A stretch of DNA of 64,000 nt from Paenibacillus sp. HWE-109 (GCF_022163125.1 NZ_CP091881.1:6076001-6140000); one strand, 5' to 3'; shown: positions 7,847-17,144, counted from the first letter of the stretch. The notes: generated from the sequence alone by a model not told the origin. Translations and numbers: made by a program.

Positions 7847-8593
7847 CTATAATAATCCTTTATCTTTCATGATCCCATACACCTCATCAAGCCAATGTTG
7901 CGCCCATGCTCCGTCTCCGTCATCTTGTTTCGACTTATCGTACATATAAGCTGCTTGATTAGCTACGGAAAAACCGCGTTCACGCTTAGCAGCAACAGTG
8001 TTGTCTCGCTGAATCTTCATCTGGATGTTCTTGATATCCGATCGTACCTTTATGTGATCATAGCCCGGGCAGTCGGTAGCATTCAACTCTTTGTGAGCTT
8101 TGATTTCCTTGTACTTCGGCAACACATCAATAACCATCAGGATGGCCGCATACAGAGCGTTGCGGTCTGCATCTGTCAATACATCGTAGTTGAAGTAATC
8201 ACCTGATACGACAATGTGAACGGTATAACCATTGTTGCTCGCCACCCCATATGTGCGGTCTTGGAGATCATTCAACTGATATATGCGACCGTTCCGTATA
8301 AAGATATGGTAAGGTATTCCTCCCTCTCCTGTGACATCGTAGGCCTTATTATTGATGTGATCGGTTGCGATCTTAGTCATAAGCTGGATGTCTGAATAAT
8401 TTATGGTGTTTTTCTTTGGGTAGGCGTCATGATGCAGGACGATTGTAGTCAGTTCCTCGAGTGCTCGAACCCCTGCCAGCTGCGCCCATGTGTTCTTTGG
8501 GTTTTTAGGTAGCGAATCCGTGATGTCCTGGTAAACAACATTTCCTAGGTTACTTGTTATTGCTGATGTAATTTGTAGATTCCGTAGTGACAT
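7847..8593 (-). CDS. N-acetylmuramoyl-L-alanine amidase (endolysin)
   Basis: A 248-residue protein with an Amidase_2/PGRP-type zinc amidase domain. Metal-site motifs are visible as 'IVLHHDAYPK' (about residues 51-60), the aromatic 'GIPYHIFIRNGRIYQL' strand, and 'HKELNATDCPGYD' (about 167-179) with the His and Cys ligands. It should cut the stem-peptide bond of host peptidoglycan at lysis. The C-terminal ~60 residues probably bind the wall. It has no signal peptide, so release depends on the holin encoded just upstream, whose 3' end overlaps its start by 44 bases. Confidence 0.88.
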   Translation of the reverse strand: MSLRNLQITSAITSNLGNVVYQDITDSLPKNPKNTWAQLAGVRALEELTTIVLHHDAYPKKNTINYSDIQLMTKIATDHINNKAYDVTGEGGIPYHIFIRNGRIYQLNDLQDRTYGVASNNGYTVHIVVSGDYFNYDVLTDADRNALYAAILMVIDVLPKYKEIKAHKELNATDCPGYDHIKVRSDIKNIQMKIQRDNTVAAKRERGFSVANQAAYMYDKSKQDDGDGAWAQHWLDEVYGIMKDKGLL

Positions 8594-8960
8594 TTACGGC
8601 AGCTCCCTCCTGCTTCGTCTGGATGATATCTTTTATTCCTTTGCCAGTTATAAATGCTGCAGCTGTACCGGCTATGAACCACACACTTTCGTCATCAAGC
8701 TGGATCCCAATGTAATCAGAGAAGCCAATCATCAAGCAGGCAAACAGCAACGTAAACAGCTTAGTACTATTTAGATTAGGAATCTCACCGCGGCGTAATT
8801 TAGCGATATCCGTAAACACGGACACGCCAACGAAATTAATGGATAAGGCCACGGATGCGATGAGCTTGTCCGGGCTTAGGTGCCAACCGAATTTATTGTT
8901 TAAGGCGATGGCTAAAATTGATATTAGGCTCGTTAGAAAGCTAGGCATTACCCATTTCAA
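8550..8960 (-). CDS. Putative holin
   Basis: A 136-residue membrane protein with about four hydrophobic segments (near residues 5-20, 32-52, 66-84 and 90-108) and a polar tail. It is immediately upstream of, and overlaps, the amidase gene. Size, topology and position support a holin that permeabilises the membrane for the endolysin. No family motif was recognised, so the call rests on context. Confidence 0.65.
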   Translation of the reverse strand: MKWVMPSFLTSLISILAIALNNKFGWHLSPDKLIASVALSINFVGVSVFTDIAKLRRGEIPNLNSTKLFTLLFACLMIGFSDYIGIQLDDESVWFIAGTAAAFITGKGIKDIIQTKQEGAAVNVTTESTNYISNNK

Positions 8961-9154
8961 GCTGATTCCCCCTTTTTATACTTACTCGGCGGCTGCCCGC
9001 CTAAAACGATGTTAACCGCATTTTTTAACTCATCGCTGCCATGCTGCATGATGTCGTTATAATGAAACTTAACGAAACCTTTCGTGTTATCAAGCAGCTC
9101 CCACCACTTAGTCGGCTGATCGGCTGTATGCTCTGATTCGTCCATTTCAATCAA
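8957..9154 (-). CDS. Small phage protein upstream of holin
   Basis: A 65-residue acidic protein whose stop overlaps the holin start by four bases (ATGA type), indicating translational coupling. The start is TTG or the ATG three codons later; aaggag lies upstream. Function unknown; it belongs to the lysis cassette. Confidence 0.55.
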   Translation of the reverse strand: MIEMDESEHTADQPTKWWELLDNTKGFVKFHYNDIMQHGSDELKNAVNIVLGGQPPSKYKKGESA

Positions 9155-9178
9155 ACTTCATCAGCTCCTTAATAGAAA

Positions 9179-9200
9179 GGCCACCCGTTATCGAGTGGCT
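9179..9200 (-). terminator. Terminator after the large ejection-type protein
   Basis: Minus-strand stem gccac/gtggc followed by CTTTCT, directly after the stop at 9200. The T run is weak, so partial read-through into the lysis genes is likely. Confidence 0.5.
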
Positions 9201-12200
9201 TAGTGTAATCCTAATTCTTTTTTCACTTTGTCACGGTACTTCTCTTTTGCTGAAGAGTAGATATCCTTTAACTTCTCAGCTTTCTTGGCATCGGACAATG
9301 ACGGCGACAAAGCAGATACTTTCTTGATGATCTCGTTCCCAACTTCTTCTTGCAAGCGAGCATACCGTTCGGCAGGGATGGCAATACTTTGCGACACGCC
9401 TTTCCTGTCTTTTCCTGAAACTTTCTTATCTGGAGCACTAGGAGCAAGTGTTTTGTCTCCAGTACGATCTATTAGGTCAGTGATGATAGCAGCTGCATCA
9501 GTGTAAGGAGCCACTTCAGATTTGTATGGATTCAGATATTGACCAACGGCTCCAGGTGCGTTCATTTTGTTTTGGCCTAGTGTTGTTTTATTAGCTGGCA
9601 AGGACTGAGACAACCCGAATCCAGGAGTTCGAGATTTAAAGTAAGCTTTCACATCGGGAAACAATCCATCGTTAAATGGCGTCTTGCGCTGAATGGGATC
9701 TTGCCTGCGCGCTTCTTGAGCCAGCATACTTGGGCTAAAGCTTTTAAAGAATGACTCAGCAATACGACTCGGTGCGCCCAAAGCTTTCTCACCGACCGTA
9801 CCTCCGTAGCTAGGCTGAAACACATCTTGAACACCTTTAAGCGTAGACATTCCATATAGAGATCCAAAAGCATCTGCTCCAGCTTGGGATGCTCTTTCAA
9901 GTAATGGTTTGTCTTTATTCTCAGCAAGACTTGCACCAATTGCTGCCGGAAACGCCAATGGCTGCAGCTTATTATAGTCGAATGCAGAATCACCTTTTTG
10001 GTACTTGGCCGCTTTCTCGGCTGACTCTGACCCTTCGCCATTAAACATAGCTTGGAGATACCGGGACAACGCGGACGTATTAAAACGATATTTTCCTTTT
10101 CCTGCTTGCTCGCGGATATTGTCCACATCTTTGTCCCCACTATCATTGGCTCCGGTGATGATTCCCAACTGCTGCAGATAGTAGCCCAAAGAACCGATGC
10201 CAGCGGAACCGGTTAGTCCTAAAGATAATGTTCGGATAGCCTCGCGTTGCGATGCTTGCGATTTACTCGTCAGCTGATATAAACCTTTAACAATACCCGC
10301 TGGCGTCAATGTGACAGCAGTAGAAGCTATATTAACTGGTGTGCGAACAAACGGGAAAATAGCATTCACGGCTGGCTTAATCGCATTAGGTGAAGAGTTT
10401 AAGAAATTAGCTACTTTCCCGCCCGTTGTATCAGATCGTTGGAATGTGGTGTTTTTCCCAATCCTATCAGCTTGCAATATTGCCTCTTCCGGTGGGTTAT
10501 TCACAAAGTTTTGGATGTGGTTCTGGATATCTTTTTTGCCTTTAATGCCTTGATTCTTAGCATCCAAGAAGCCTTGTTTTACTATTTCAGAGTCAAATAC
10601 TGACTTGTAGGTGGCATAGTCAGCACCTTTAGCTACGGCGCCTAATGTGCGTTCAGCTAGGCTAGGAAGAGTGGTTAATGGATTTTTTAAGCTAGGGAAG
10701 GCTAGCCCTCTAATCTCATTAGTGCTCTGGATGCCCGCTGGATTAACTCCGTGAAAACCTGCGGATCCTCCAGTCTTACCATGTTTAAAGTAGCGAGCCA
10801 TGAACTGTAATGGATTAGTCCCATATAAAGTAGTCGTTCTAGGAGTTTTAAGGACCTTGTTCATTGAAATATCAACCATCGTCCCGAGAATATCCGCAGC
10901 GTATCCAGTACTCGCCATAATAGGACCAGAAATAGCATTGATTGCCTGCGTACCGCTGTTTAGCAGCATTGCCATGTAACGGATCGCTAGTATCTTATCC
11001 CACGGTGACGATTTCTCATAGCTATTAAGGATCTTCTGCATCTCTATATCGGCATCTATTTTTTGGTCACCGGATAGCTTCGTGATTTTCTTCGCCAGTT
11101 CGCGCAAAGTATCTATGTCCTTTGGGCTCACCTTTTCATTCTCACGCACATATTTTTCGACGATTTTTTCAGCTAGCGGTTGCTTCTCTCCGCTCACTCT
11201 CCGTAACGCCTCATTAGCCTTTGCGATATCTCCCTCACCAACACTTGACGATGATGATTTAAGCAATTTCTGAGCGTTTTGGAATACTTCTGTAGCCGCA
11301 GGGCGTATCTGTTCACCAAACATACGGACTAAATCCTCGACGTGTGTAGCGGCCTTTATGGAGCCTCTAGCAATCTGAGCTGCAACGACAATTGCATGGT
11401 CTGCCCACTCATTTACTGGTAAACTATTCAGGTTGTTTTTGCGTGCTGCAATGCGCGCTAAAGCGTTCTGTTCTGCTTCGTCCAAGAAGGAAATTACCTT
11501 ATCGCGCTTACGTGGTTCCTTCAATTCAGCCGGAATATCATCGACTACTCTGATTACCTTGGGTTTAGCTATTTTTTCGGCGCCAGATAGAAAATTTGAC
11601 AGCTTGTTCAGGTCATCAACACCTACATTTTCGCCACGCTCCAACCGGTTCAGAATTTCGTTGAACTGATTTGCACGAACGCCCGCGCCGGATCTCTCCT
11701 GCACTTTGGCGGCGAGCTCCTTGAACTTCACTGAATCAGCTGTTGTTACTGATTTTCCGTTGCGCTCAGCTGTACGAACCAAGTTTAATAGTTGTCCTTC
11801 TGGACTTAGCCTGGATATTACTGAAGCTGCTTGAGTGGTCTGTCCGCCTTTGGTTAGATCCTCAGCAAGCTTCTTCGATACGATCAAAGCTCTTTCGTGT
11901 TCGCCCAATGCATCAAGCTCCTGCATCAAACGATAGCCGGTTGTAATATGATCGGGACCACCTTTTTCATTAAGGAGGAAGTCTGATTCAGCTTTAGGTA
12001 GGTTTTTAACGTTCTCATTCGCTTTTGCGACACTCTCGGCATTCGTAGCAACATCGTATCGTTGATCAGTATTGCGGATCCTACCTTGTAACTCATCCGA
12101 AAAATTACCGTTCTCCAATTGGTTTTGGAAGTTTCCGCGGATTCCTTGTTGTCGCGGTAGTGCATCCGGTGCTGAACTTACTTGTGGTGCAGCTTCTGCA

Positions 12201-13081
12201 ATCGGTACTATCGGTTGCTCGGGAATAACGCGCGGTGCGGCAGGCTGTGTTGGTCTGATGTCATCCAAGCGAGTTAATCCACCATTGCCAAAGGATTTAC
12301 CTACATTCTCGGTGTATCCTCTAGCCACTAGATTGCTTACTGCTGCATCTTCAGCGAATGGTGAAGCTACAGTTCTTGTATTGGCAGCAACGTTCTTTAT
12401 GGCGTTTCTAGCGAGTCCGGGAGCGATGTCAGCAAGTCGAGTTAATCCTCTTCCTGCTGCTGTTCCTAAAGCACCCAAACCGCCGCCTAGTGCAGCGCCT
12501 TCAAGTGCTCCTAAAGCTACTTGACCTGCGCCTGCATTAGGATCATTTTGAACTGCTGCTCCTGCACCTAACGGAAGCCCGGGAAGTGCAAACTTGGAAG
12601 CTATTTTACCTGCTGCTGTTTGAGCGAAGTTAGGCAACAATTTCGCCACTCCGCTCTCAGCAGCAGATGTTAATCCAGCCACATTAGCCACGCCTGCACC
12701 TGGGAGATAGAAACTACGAGCAAGGTCCGCAAAAGGATCAGTTTTTTCAGCGACGTAATCCAATCCTTTGAGAATAGGACCGATCACGGGTAGAGTTCGC
12801 GCCTTGACGCCTCCCATAGCGTTGCTGTCCGTCTTAAAGTGTTTAGGATTATCCTCTGCCTGCATCGTGTCCAGTTGTTTGCGATAGTCATTAGCAAGCG
12901 ACTGCGCTTCTCTGCTTTCGTTGATCAGTCGACTTTCGTCTGCTTCTGCTGATCCACGAGAATTGATTGACTCTGCTTCTTGCTGATTTCTCAACCGATC
13001 AAGCCGTGATAGCTGTGGTTGCGAAGGTTGTGATTGAACTGCTGTCGAACTAGATTTTCTGATATCATCCAACCTGCTCAT
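9200..13081 (-). CDS. Large internal virion / DNA-ejection-type protein
   Basis: A 1293-residue protein. The N-terminus has short repeats of the form 'SRLDxxR'. Alanine- and glycine-rich hydrophobic segments lie at about 115-225, and long helical, charged stretches fill the middle. Further hydrophobic segments occur around residues 700-740 and 920-990. Large, partly hydrophobic proteins next to the tail genes are typical of short-tailed phages (P22 gp16-like or T7 internal core-like ejection proteins). The function is inferred from size, composition and position; no enzymatic motif was recognised. It lies eight bases after the 13089-14330 gene in the same operon. Confidence 0.6.
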   Translation of the reverse strand: MSRLDDIRKSSSTAVQSQPSQPQLSRLDRLRNQQEAESINSRGSAEADESRLINESREAQSLANDYRKQLDTMQAEDNPKHFKTDSNAMGGVKARTLPVIGPILKGLDYVAEKTDPFADLARSFYLPGAGVANVAGLTSAAESGVAKLLPNFAQTAAGKIASKFALPGLPLGAGAAVQNDPNAGAGQVALGALEGAALGGGLGALGTAAGRGLTRLADIAPGLARNAIKNVAANTRTVASPFAEDAAVSNLVARGYTENVGKSFGNGGLTRLDDIRPTQPAAPRVIPEQPIVPIAEAAPQVSSAPDALPRQQGIRGNFQNQLENGNFSDELQGRIRNTDQRYDVATNAESVAKANENVKNLPKAESDFLLNEKGGPDHITTGYRLMQELDALGEHERALIVSKKLAEDLTKGGQTTQAASVISRLSPEGQLLNLVRTAERNGKSVTTADSVKFKELAAKVQERSGAGVRANQFNEILNRLERGENVGVDDLNKLSNFLSGAEKIAKPKVIRVVDDIPAELKEPRKRDKVISFLDEAEQNALARIAARKNNLNSLPVNEWADHAIVVAAQIARGSIKAATHVEDLVRMFGEQIRPAATEVFQNAQKLLKSSSSSVGEGDIAKANEALRRVSGEKQPLAEKIVEKYVRENEKVSPKDIDTLRELAKKITKLSGDQKIDADIEMQKILNSYEKSSPWDKILAIRYMAMLLNSGTQAINAISGPIMASTGYAADILGTMVDISMNKVLKTPRTTTLYGTNPLQFMARYFKHGKTGGSAGFHGVNPAGIQSTNEIRGLAFPSLKNPLTTLPSLAERTLGAVAKGADYATYKSVFDSEIVKQGFLDAKNQGIKGKKDIQNHIQNFVNNPPEEAILQADRIGKNTTFQRSDTTGGKVANFLNSSPNAIKPAVNAIFPFVRTPVNIASTAVTLTPAGIVKGLYQLTSKSQASQREAIRTLSLGLTGSAGIGSLGYYLQQLGIITGANDSGDKDVDNIREQAGKGKYRFNTSALSRYLQAMFNGEGSESAEKAAKYQKGDSAFDYNKLQPLAFPAAIGASLAENKDKPLLERASQAGADAFGSLYGMSTLKGVQDVFQPSYGGTVGEKALGAPSRIAESFFKSFSPSMLAQEARRQDPIQRKTPFNDGLFPDVKAYFKSRTPGFGLSQSLPANKTTLGQNKMNAPGAVGQYLNPYKSEVAPYTDAAAIITDLIDRTGDKTLAPSAPDKKVSGKDRKGVSQSIAIPAERYARLQEEVGNEIIKKVSALSPSLSDAKKAEKLKDIYSSAKEKYRDKVKKELGLH

Positions 13082-13088
13082 ACATCAA

Positions 13089-14330
13089 TCACTCCTTGAA
13101 TTTACTATTTATTTCTTTCAGCATTTTTTGAAGAGTAGCTTCGGCAACACCTTCTTGACGGTAAGATTCAACCAGAGCTAACCCTTCGTTTCTATCTGCT
13201 ATTCTAGGGGCATCAGATAGAAACTCACTGTAAGCCGCATTACTTGCTTCATTGTTTCCGTTTGATGAGCTTTTGCCTTTCAACTGTGTACCTGCAACAA
13301 CTCCCGGTATACCCGCTGGAGCCACGCCTGTACGATCCCATACATCAAATAGCTGTCCTAGCTGCTGATTACCTGCTTGACGTGCTTCTGCCGCCCAGCC
13401 CCGCGCATTGTCTCCACTCATGTTAGCGATGGTTGCCCCTTGCATCTCGGTTTTCAGTTTATTCTCAAACGCCTGTTGTTTTTGGTTATCTGCGTACTGC
13501 TGTCCCGGTAAGCTCAATCTGCCTGATTGATCACCTAACAATGCATAATCAGACTTAGGACCAGTACCTAGATCGCCAGTGAGACCAACGGAATCTCTGT
13601 ACGCATTCCAGTTGTTTTGTTTTACATTCTCCCCATACACATTGTTGCGATAAGCATTGTCTAATCCTCGTTGTTCATTATCTGCTTCGCGTTGGTTTAG
13701 ATCGCTTAGCGTTCCTGCATATTTAGTAAGGTTGCCAATCTGATCCTGTCCGGCTTGATAGTTAGCCAGCTGCGTGCGGTACTCGTTGTTTAAACCATCG
13801 CTGTAGCGGCCATAGGCTTGCTGCATGAGCTGCGGGAGGATCGTATCGTTCACATTTCCGATGGCGCTCTGTTGAATCTGATTCGCTCTGTCGACTGCAA
13901 CGGAAGAGTTTCCGATACCACGGGAACCTAGTCCAACCATTGCATTATTTGTGGCTGTCTGTGCGCCTGCCTGTGCCTGTCTAAGTGCTGCTTGATAGGA
14001 AGGATCAGACTGTGCATCGTATTGAAATGGCGCTGACGTCTGCTTGAACTCAAACGGCTTGGCGTTGACTCTCTGACCAATGGTATCCGCTGTATTATTG
14101 ATCTGCGCTGTGCGGTTATTGCCGATGCCGCCGATTGCTGTGTTCACCTGATCTGACCACTTCTTAGCCGCGTTGGCACCTTCTGTGTCGCCTGCTGCGC
14201 TCTTGCCGCGGTAAACTTCCAAGGCTCGTTGGTACTCGCTCATGCCCGCGTCTTTGTTACCTGCGTAATTAGCCAGGCGTTGGTCCCAAGGAACATTATC
14301 ATCAACTGGTTTTTTATAGGTTACTGCCAT
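13089..14330 (-). CDS. Structural protein, probable second ejection protein
   Basis: About 413 residues from an ATG with aaagggtg upstream; a longer frame reaches 14420 but runs through a terminator hairpin and lacks a ribosome site. The protein is rich in Gln, Asn and Ala and has repeated patterns such as 'QAGAQTATNNAMVGLGSRG', typical of helical internal virion proteins (P22 gp7/gp20 class). It is directly followed by the 1293-residue protein. The assignment is by composition and location only. Confidence 0.55.
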   Translation of the reverse strand: MAVTYKKPVDDNVPWDQRLANYAGNKDAGMSEYQRALEVYRGKSAAGDTEGANAAKKWSDQVNTAIGGIGNNRTAQINNTADTIGQRVNAKPFEFKQTSAPFQYDAQSDPSYQAALRQAQAGAQTATNNAMVGLGSRGIGNSSVAVDRANQIQQSAIGNVNDTILPQLMQQAYGRYSDGLNNEYRTQLANYQAGQDQIGNLTKYAGTLSDLNQREADNEQRGLDNAYRNNVYGENVKQNNWNAYRDSVGLTGDLGTGPKSDYALLGDQSGRLSLPGQQYADNQKQQAFENKLKTEMQGATIANMSGDNARGWAAEARQAGNQQLGQLFDVWDRTGVAPAGIPGVVAGTQLKGKSSSNGNNEASNAAYSEFLSDAPRIADRNEGLALVESYRQEGVAEATLQKMLKEINSKFKE

Positions 14331-14353
14331 GTGATCACCCTTTCTGGAAATGA

Positions 14354-14381
14354 AAAAGAGCCTATCTTTTGATAGACTCAA
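14354..14381 (-). terminator. Terminator upstream of the ejection-protein genes
   Basis: Minus-strand gagtctatc / gataggctc stem with AAAA loop followed by TTTTTCATTT. Genes to the left must therefore have read-through, antitermination or a local promoter. Confidence 0.7.
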
Positions 14382-14453
14382 TTGTAAATTATCTCCAACC
14401 TGATAGAATGATATAGTCACATTTCATTTTATATGGAGGGAGGTGTACTATAT

Positions 14454-14603
14454 ATGGCGTTTATTGAAAATCAAGAAATTGCAAAAGCGTTGACACTTGC
14501 TGCAATTGATAAGGTTAACATTGGCCTTGACCCAGAAGAGGCAGCTAAAAATGTTGCAACAATGTACCAAATTATATTTGCTGCCGTAAAAGAAAGAACC
14601 TAA
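14454..14603 (+). CDS. 49-residue hypothetical protein on the plus strand
   Basis: Starts at ATG with a strong ggagggagg 9 bases upstream and encodes a helical 49-residue peptide beginning MAFIENQEIAK. It is transcribed against the surrounding late genes, as expected for a gene expressed in the lysogen (moron). Its stop overlaps the stop of the convergent 54-residue gene. Confidence 0.55.
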   Translation: MAFIENQEIAKALTLAAIDKVNIGLDPEEAAKNVATMYQIIFAAVKERT

Positions 14604-14764
14604 TTCTTAATCGCTGAATAAAGTTCACTAACCCCAGTTATTACCTCTGGTAGGACTCTAATTTCCTCGCCAGAGGCTCCTTTATCACACTTCTCATTAA
14701 TCCACTTACATAACTTCGATATCGTATTAAGTACTTCCTCTTGGACTTCTGCTTGTTTACTCAT
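14600..14764 (-). CDS. 54-residue hypothetical protein
   Basis: ATG with gaggaggaagcg upstream; the product begins MSKQAEVQEEV and contains two Cys. It is convergent with, and shares stop-codon bases with, the 49-residue plus-strand gene. Function unknown. Confidence 0.5.
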   Translation of the reverse strand: MSKQAEVQEEVLNTISKLCKWINEKCDKGASGEEIRVLPEVITGVSELYSAIKN

Positions 14765-14785
14765 TTCGCTTCCTCCTCATAATAA

Positions 14786-14806
14786 AAGAGCCGCATCAGC
14801 GACTCT
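14786..14806 (-). terminator. Terminator after the secreted protein gene
   Basis: Minus-strand agagtcgc/gcggctct stem (loop tgat) followed by TTTATT, right after the stop at 14814. Confidence 0.75.
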
Positions 14807-14813
14807 CGTTTGA

Positions 14814-15311
14814 TTATTTATTTTGCAAAGCAGTAATCTCAGCTTCGTAGCTGGATATTTGCTTTTTTAAAGCATCGATAGTTTTTTGATTTTCATCAGT
14901 GGGGAATTCTTTCAAGTCTTTTTCAGCATAAGACAATGAAGCTTTAGAAATATTGATTTTTCTATTTAAATCATCGATTTCCATCTGAATGTCATTACTC
15001 GATTTTGTTGGAGTTACAGTTGGCTGTGGTGTATTCTCAGGCACTTTGACAGCTCCCTTCTCTTTCAGTTCAATTCCAAGGTCAGCATTGAATGTAACAT
15101 CCATGTTTAGAGCCTCGCCTATTACTCGAACGGGTAGGTACGATGTGCCTTGAATTACAGCAGCAGGCGTATCAAGTTGTTTTCCTGAGATCTTTATTGG
15201 AAAGCTTCCATCAATTTTTTGACCTACAATACTAACAATATCATCTGCATATGCTGATCCTGCCGCAGTTATTGAAACTCCTACAAGTATTCCTAAAATA
15301 AATTTTTTCAT
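14814..15311 (-). CDS. Secreted protein with copper-amine-oxidase N-like domain
   Basis: A 165-residue protein with a clear Sec signal peptide (KK, hydrophobic core, cleavage near SAYA-DD at residue 22). A stalk domain of the copper amine oxidase N-terminal-like type covers about residues 25-90, with the hallmark 'SYLPVRVIGEALNMDV'. A Pro/Thr linker and a C-terminal coiled coil (105-165) follow. In Paenibacillus this domain occurs in many cell-surface proteins, although its ligand is unknown. Between tail genes it may be a lysogenic-conversion gene altering the host surface; a terminator behind it suggests separate transcription. Confidence 0.75.
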   Translation of the reverse strand: MKKFILGILVGVSITAAGSAYADDIVSIVGQKIDGSFPIKISGKQLDTPAAVIQGTSYLPVRVIGEALNMDVTFNADLGIELKEKGAVKVPENTPQPTVTPTKSSNDIQMEIDDLNRKINISKASLSYAEKDLKEFPTDENQKTIDALKKQISSYEAEITALQNK

Positions 15312-15349
15312 AATTTACATCCCCTAATGGTATTTTTAACCATTATACA

Positions 15350-16063
15350 CTATGTGACGTTAGTGATAATACCATTTGTTACCGTAATCGTTCCAAATGT
15401 AGGCACGCCTGCCGCAACATTTTTAACATAAGAGAAGGAATTGTTATATGCATTTTGATTGTTGATTCTTATATTAGAACACGACATATTAATAAGATTA
15501 GTCGCTCCTAAGTTAAGAGTAGCACCTGAACTTAATGTAATGCTAGCACCACCAACAAGAGTAGCTAATAAAATATCAGGTGAAAGATACTGCATGAATC
15601 CTTTTCTTTGTCCTCCACTAAAAAAACTTAACACAGGATTACCGCTTGTTCCGGCTGGGTCAACTCTTATTGATTCACTTATCGTTTGATAAATACCTAG
15701 CAAATTTGTACTGTTGTTTATTTCTACCTTAGGAAACCCCGTAGCAGACTGAATAAGAGCCGATACGATGGTAAGTAAACCCGTAGCAAGGTCAAACTTT
15801 AACGTGTCAGCAGTGCCGTTATTGGCGACAATTCCATTCGTATCAAGAGTGAAAGATTTCGAACCATTGGCCGCTGATATCTTCACCAAGTTAGCATTTA
15901 GTGTTCCCGTATTAATTTTCTCGGCTTTTAAATTCCTGACATTGATATTATCGATATTCCCCTCAGTAAACCATTGCAGTTCCTTCAGCACGCGAGCTAC
16001 AAGATTTACAAAGTCTTCGAAGCTTATGTCTGCGGGTATCGTTGGTAAATTTATTCCTGACAT
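15350..16063 (-). CDS. Phage tail-fibre-like structural protein
   Basis: 237 residues from an ATG with ggaggtgcaac directly upstream; a longer frame to 16093 lacks a ribosome site. The N-terminus includes a helical segment followed by 'NVRNLKAEKINTGTLNANLV', a repeat style seen in phage fibre and appendage proteins. The rest is Ser/Thr/Asn-rich beta structure ('GASITLSSGATLNLGATN'). It probably forms a trimeric appendage. Receptor specificity is not deducible. Confidence 0.65.
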   Translation of the reverse strand: MSGINLPTIPADISFEDFVNLVARVLKELQWFTEGNIDNINVRNLKAEKINTGTLNANLVKISAANGSKSFTLDTNGIVANNGTADTLKFDLATGLLTIVSALIQSATGFPKVEINNSTNLLGIYQTISESIRVDPAGTSGNPVLSFFSGGQRKGFMQYLSPDILLATLVGGASITLSSGATLNLGATNLINMSCSNIRINNQNAYNNSFSYVKNVAAGVPTFGTITVTNGIITNVT

Positions 16064-16078
16064 GTTGCACCTCCAAAA

Positions 16079-16103
16079 TAAAAACACCCTCATAGAGAGT
16101 GTT
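16079..16103 (-). terminator. Terminator after the HNH/AP2 gene
   Basis: Minus-strand aacactctc / gagggtgtt stem with TTTTTATTTT, overlapping the last codons of the gene ending at 16090. Confidence 0.75.
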
Positions 16104-16806
16104 CTTGTTTATACCTTTTCACAGCGTTTGCAGCATCGATAATTTCTTCAAAGTAACCTAAGTGCTTTTGTTTTCCTTTTATTTTAGCAGCAGCAGACCA
16201 CTTACCGTAATTTTTATGCCAATATACTCCTGGATAACCACTTGAGTTATTAGTTCTTGTAACAATTGGCTTAGTGGTATCATTTAATTTGGATTCCTCT
16301 GAAAATGGTAAATGATTATTTCTTGCATGTTCCACAGCAGATTTGGCGTCATTAATATCCGTGAATGAACCAAGATGTTTTTCTTTACCGTTTACATATA
16401 TCCTGGCTCTCCATCTACTCCTAGGTTTATACCAATATACATTTAATTCACCTGACCTGTTATGAGATCTTGGCTTATTTATGTTTTGGGCATTTTCAGA
16501 CGGTGTAGCTAATCTTAAATTGGACTTTCGATTATCAAGCGTTTTGTGGTTAATATGATCGACATGGTAACCTTTAGGGGCCGTTAAAATTAGTCTGTGT
16601 AGCAAAACCATTTTACCTTTACCTTTGCTTTTAATGATTCCATTGACATACATCCCAGTTCCGCCATTACTAGTAATTCTCCAACTATTCGGAAAGGAGT
16701 CAACTAGTTCATAATCTTTTGTATCGATCAAGCAATCATGAACCTCACCTTTAAAAGTAATGAAAATAACAGTCACATCTCCGCGGATCTCATACTTATT
16801 TTTCAT
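16090..16806 (-). CDS. HNH endonuclease with two AP2-like DNA-binding domains
   Basis: A 238-residue protein. An HNH_3 core is seen at about residues 70-105 ('LHRLILTAPKGYHVDHINHK', 'DNRKSNLRLAT'), with the His-Asn-His residues. Two AP2-type units follow, each with the YW...RWRA or GKWSA pattern, at about 120-160 and 190-230. This is the layout of free-standing homing endonucleases of phages. Such genes spread into intergenic sites of related phages. It starts within the end of the preceding 91-residue gene (4-base overlap) and is closed by its own terminator. Confidence 0.85.
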   Translation of the reverse strand: MKNKYEIRGDVTVIFITFKGEVHDCLIDTKDYELVDSFPNSWRITSNGGTGMYVNGIIKSKGKGKMVLLHRLILTAPKGYHVDHINHKTLDNRKSNLRLATPSENAQNINKPRSHNRSGELNVYWYKPRSRWRARIYVNGKEKHLGSFTDINDAKSAVEHARNNHLPFSEESKLNDTTKPIVTRTNNSSGYPGVYWHKNYGKWSAAAKIKGKQKHLGYFEEIIDAANAVKRYKQEHSL

Positions 16807-17078
16807 TTCCTCCCTCCTAGTCCATTGATTTCTTGTTGTAATTGCATACCATCAGAAACACCAATCTTGTATATCTCATACGAATCTGTAAAAGAGTAGT
16901 TGTTCATCGCTGCCTCAACAGCTAAAATTAATTCACTATGCTCATCACCTAATAACTTTGCAATCCTATTAAGGCAAGCATCGAACTCCATGCCAGCATC
17001 CTGTACGCCTTCTGCCATTGAAGCTTGATCACAAGCTTTAATGTGTGCTTTTAATAATCCATTGTTTAATAATTCCAT
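16803..17078 (-). CDS. Small phage protein (DUF6809-like pattern)
   Basis: A 91-residue helical protein ending in a segment 'YEIYKIGVSDGMQLQQEI' that resembles the 'YGFKLG' tail of small phage/ICE proteins such as DUF6809; the match is weak. gatttttggagg-type ribosome site. It follows the ribbon-helix-helix gene after a 126-base gap that holds a candidate antisense RNA. Confidence 0.5.
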   Translation of the reverse strand: MELLNNGLLKAHIKACDQASMAEGVQDAGMEFDACLNRIAKLLGDEHSELILAVEAAMNNYSFTDSYEIYKIGVSDGMQLQQEINGLGGRK

Positions 17079-17144
17079 TGTTATCCTCCTGATTTTGGAG
17101 GCAACATCCTAGCGTTGGAGTAGTACTTGGTGTATAATCTAGGT

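Noticed and set aside
9649..10146. 165-codon frame within the ejection-protein gene
   Set aside because: Same-strand overlap in another frame of a 1293-residue ORF; composition is not protein-like.
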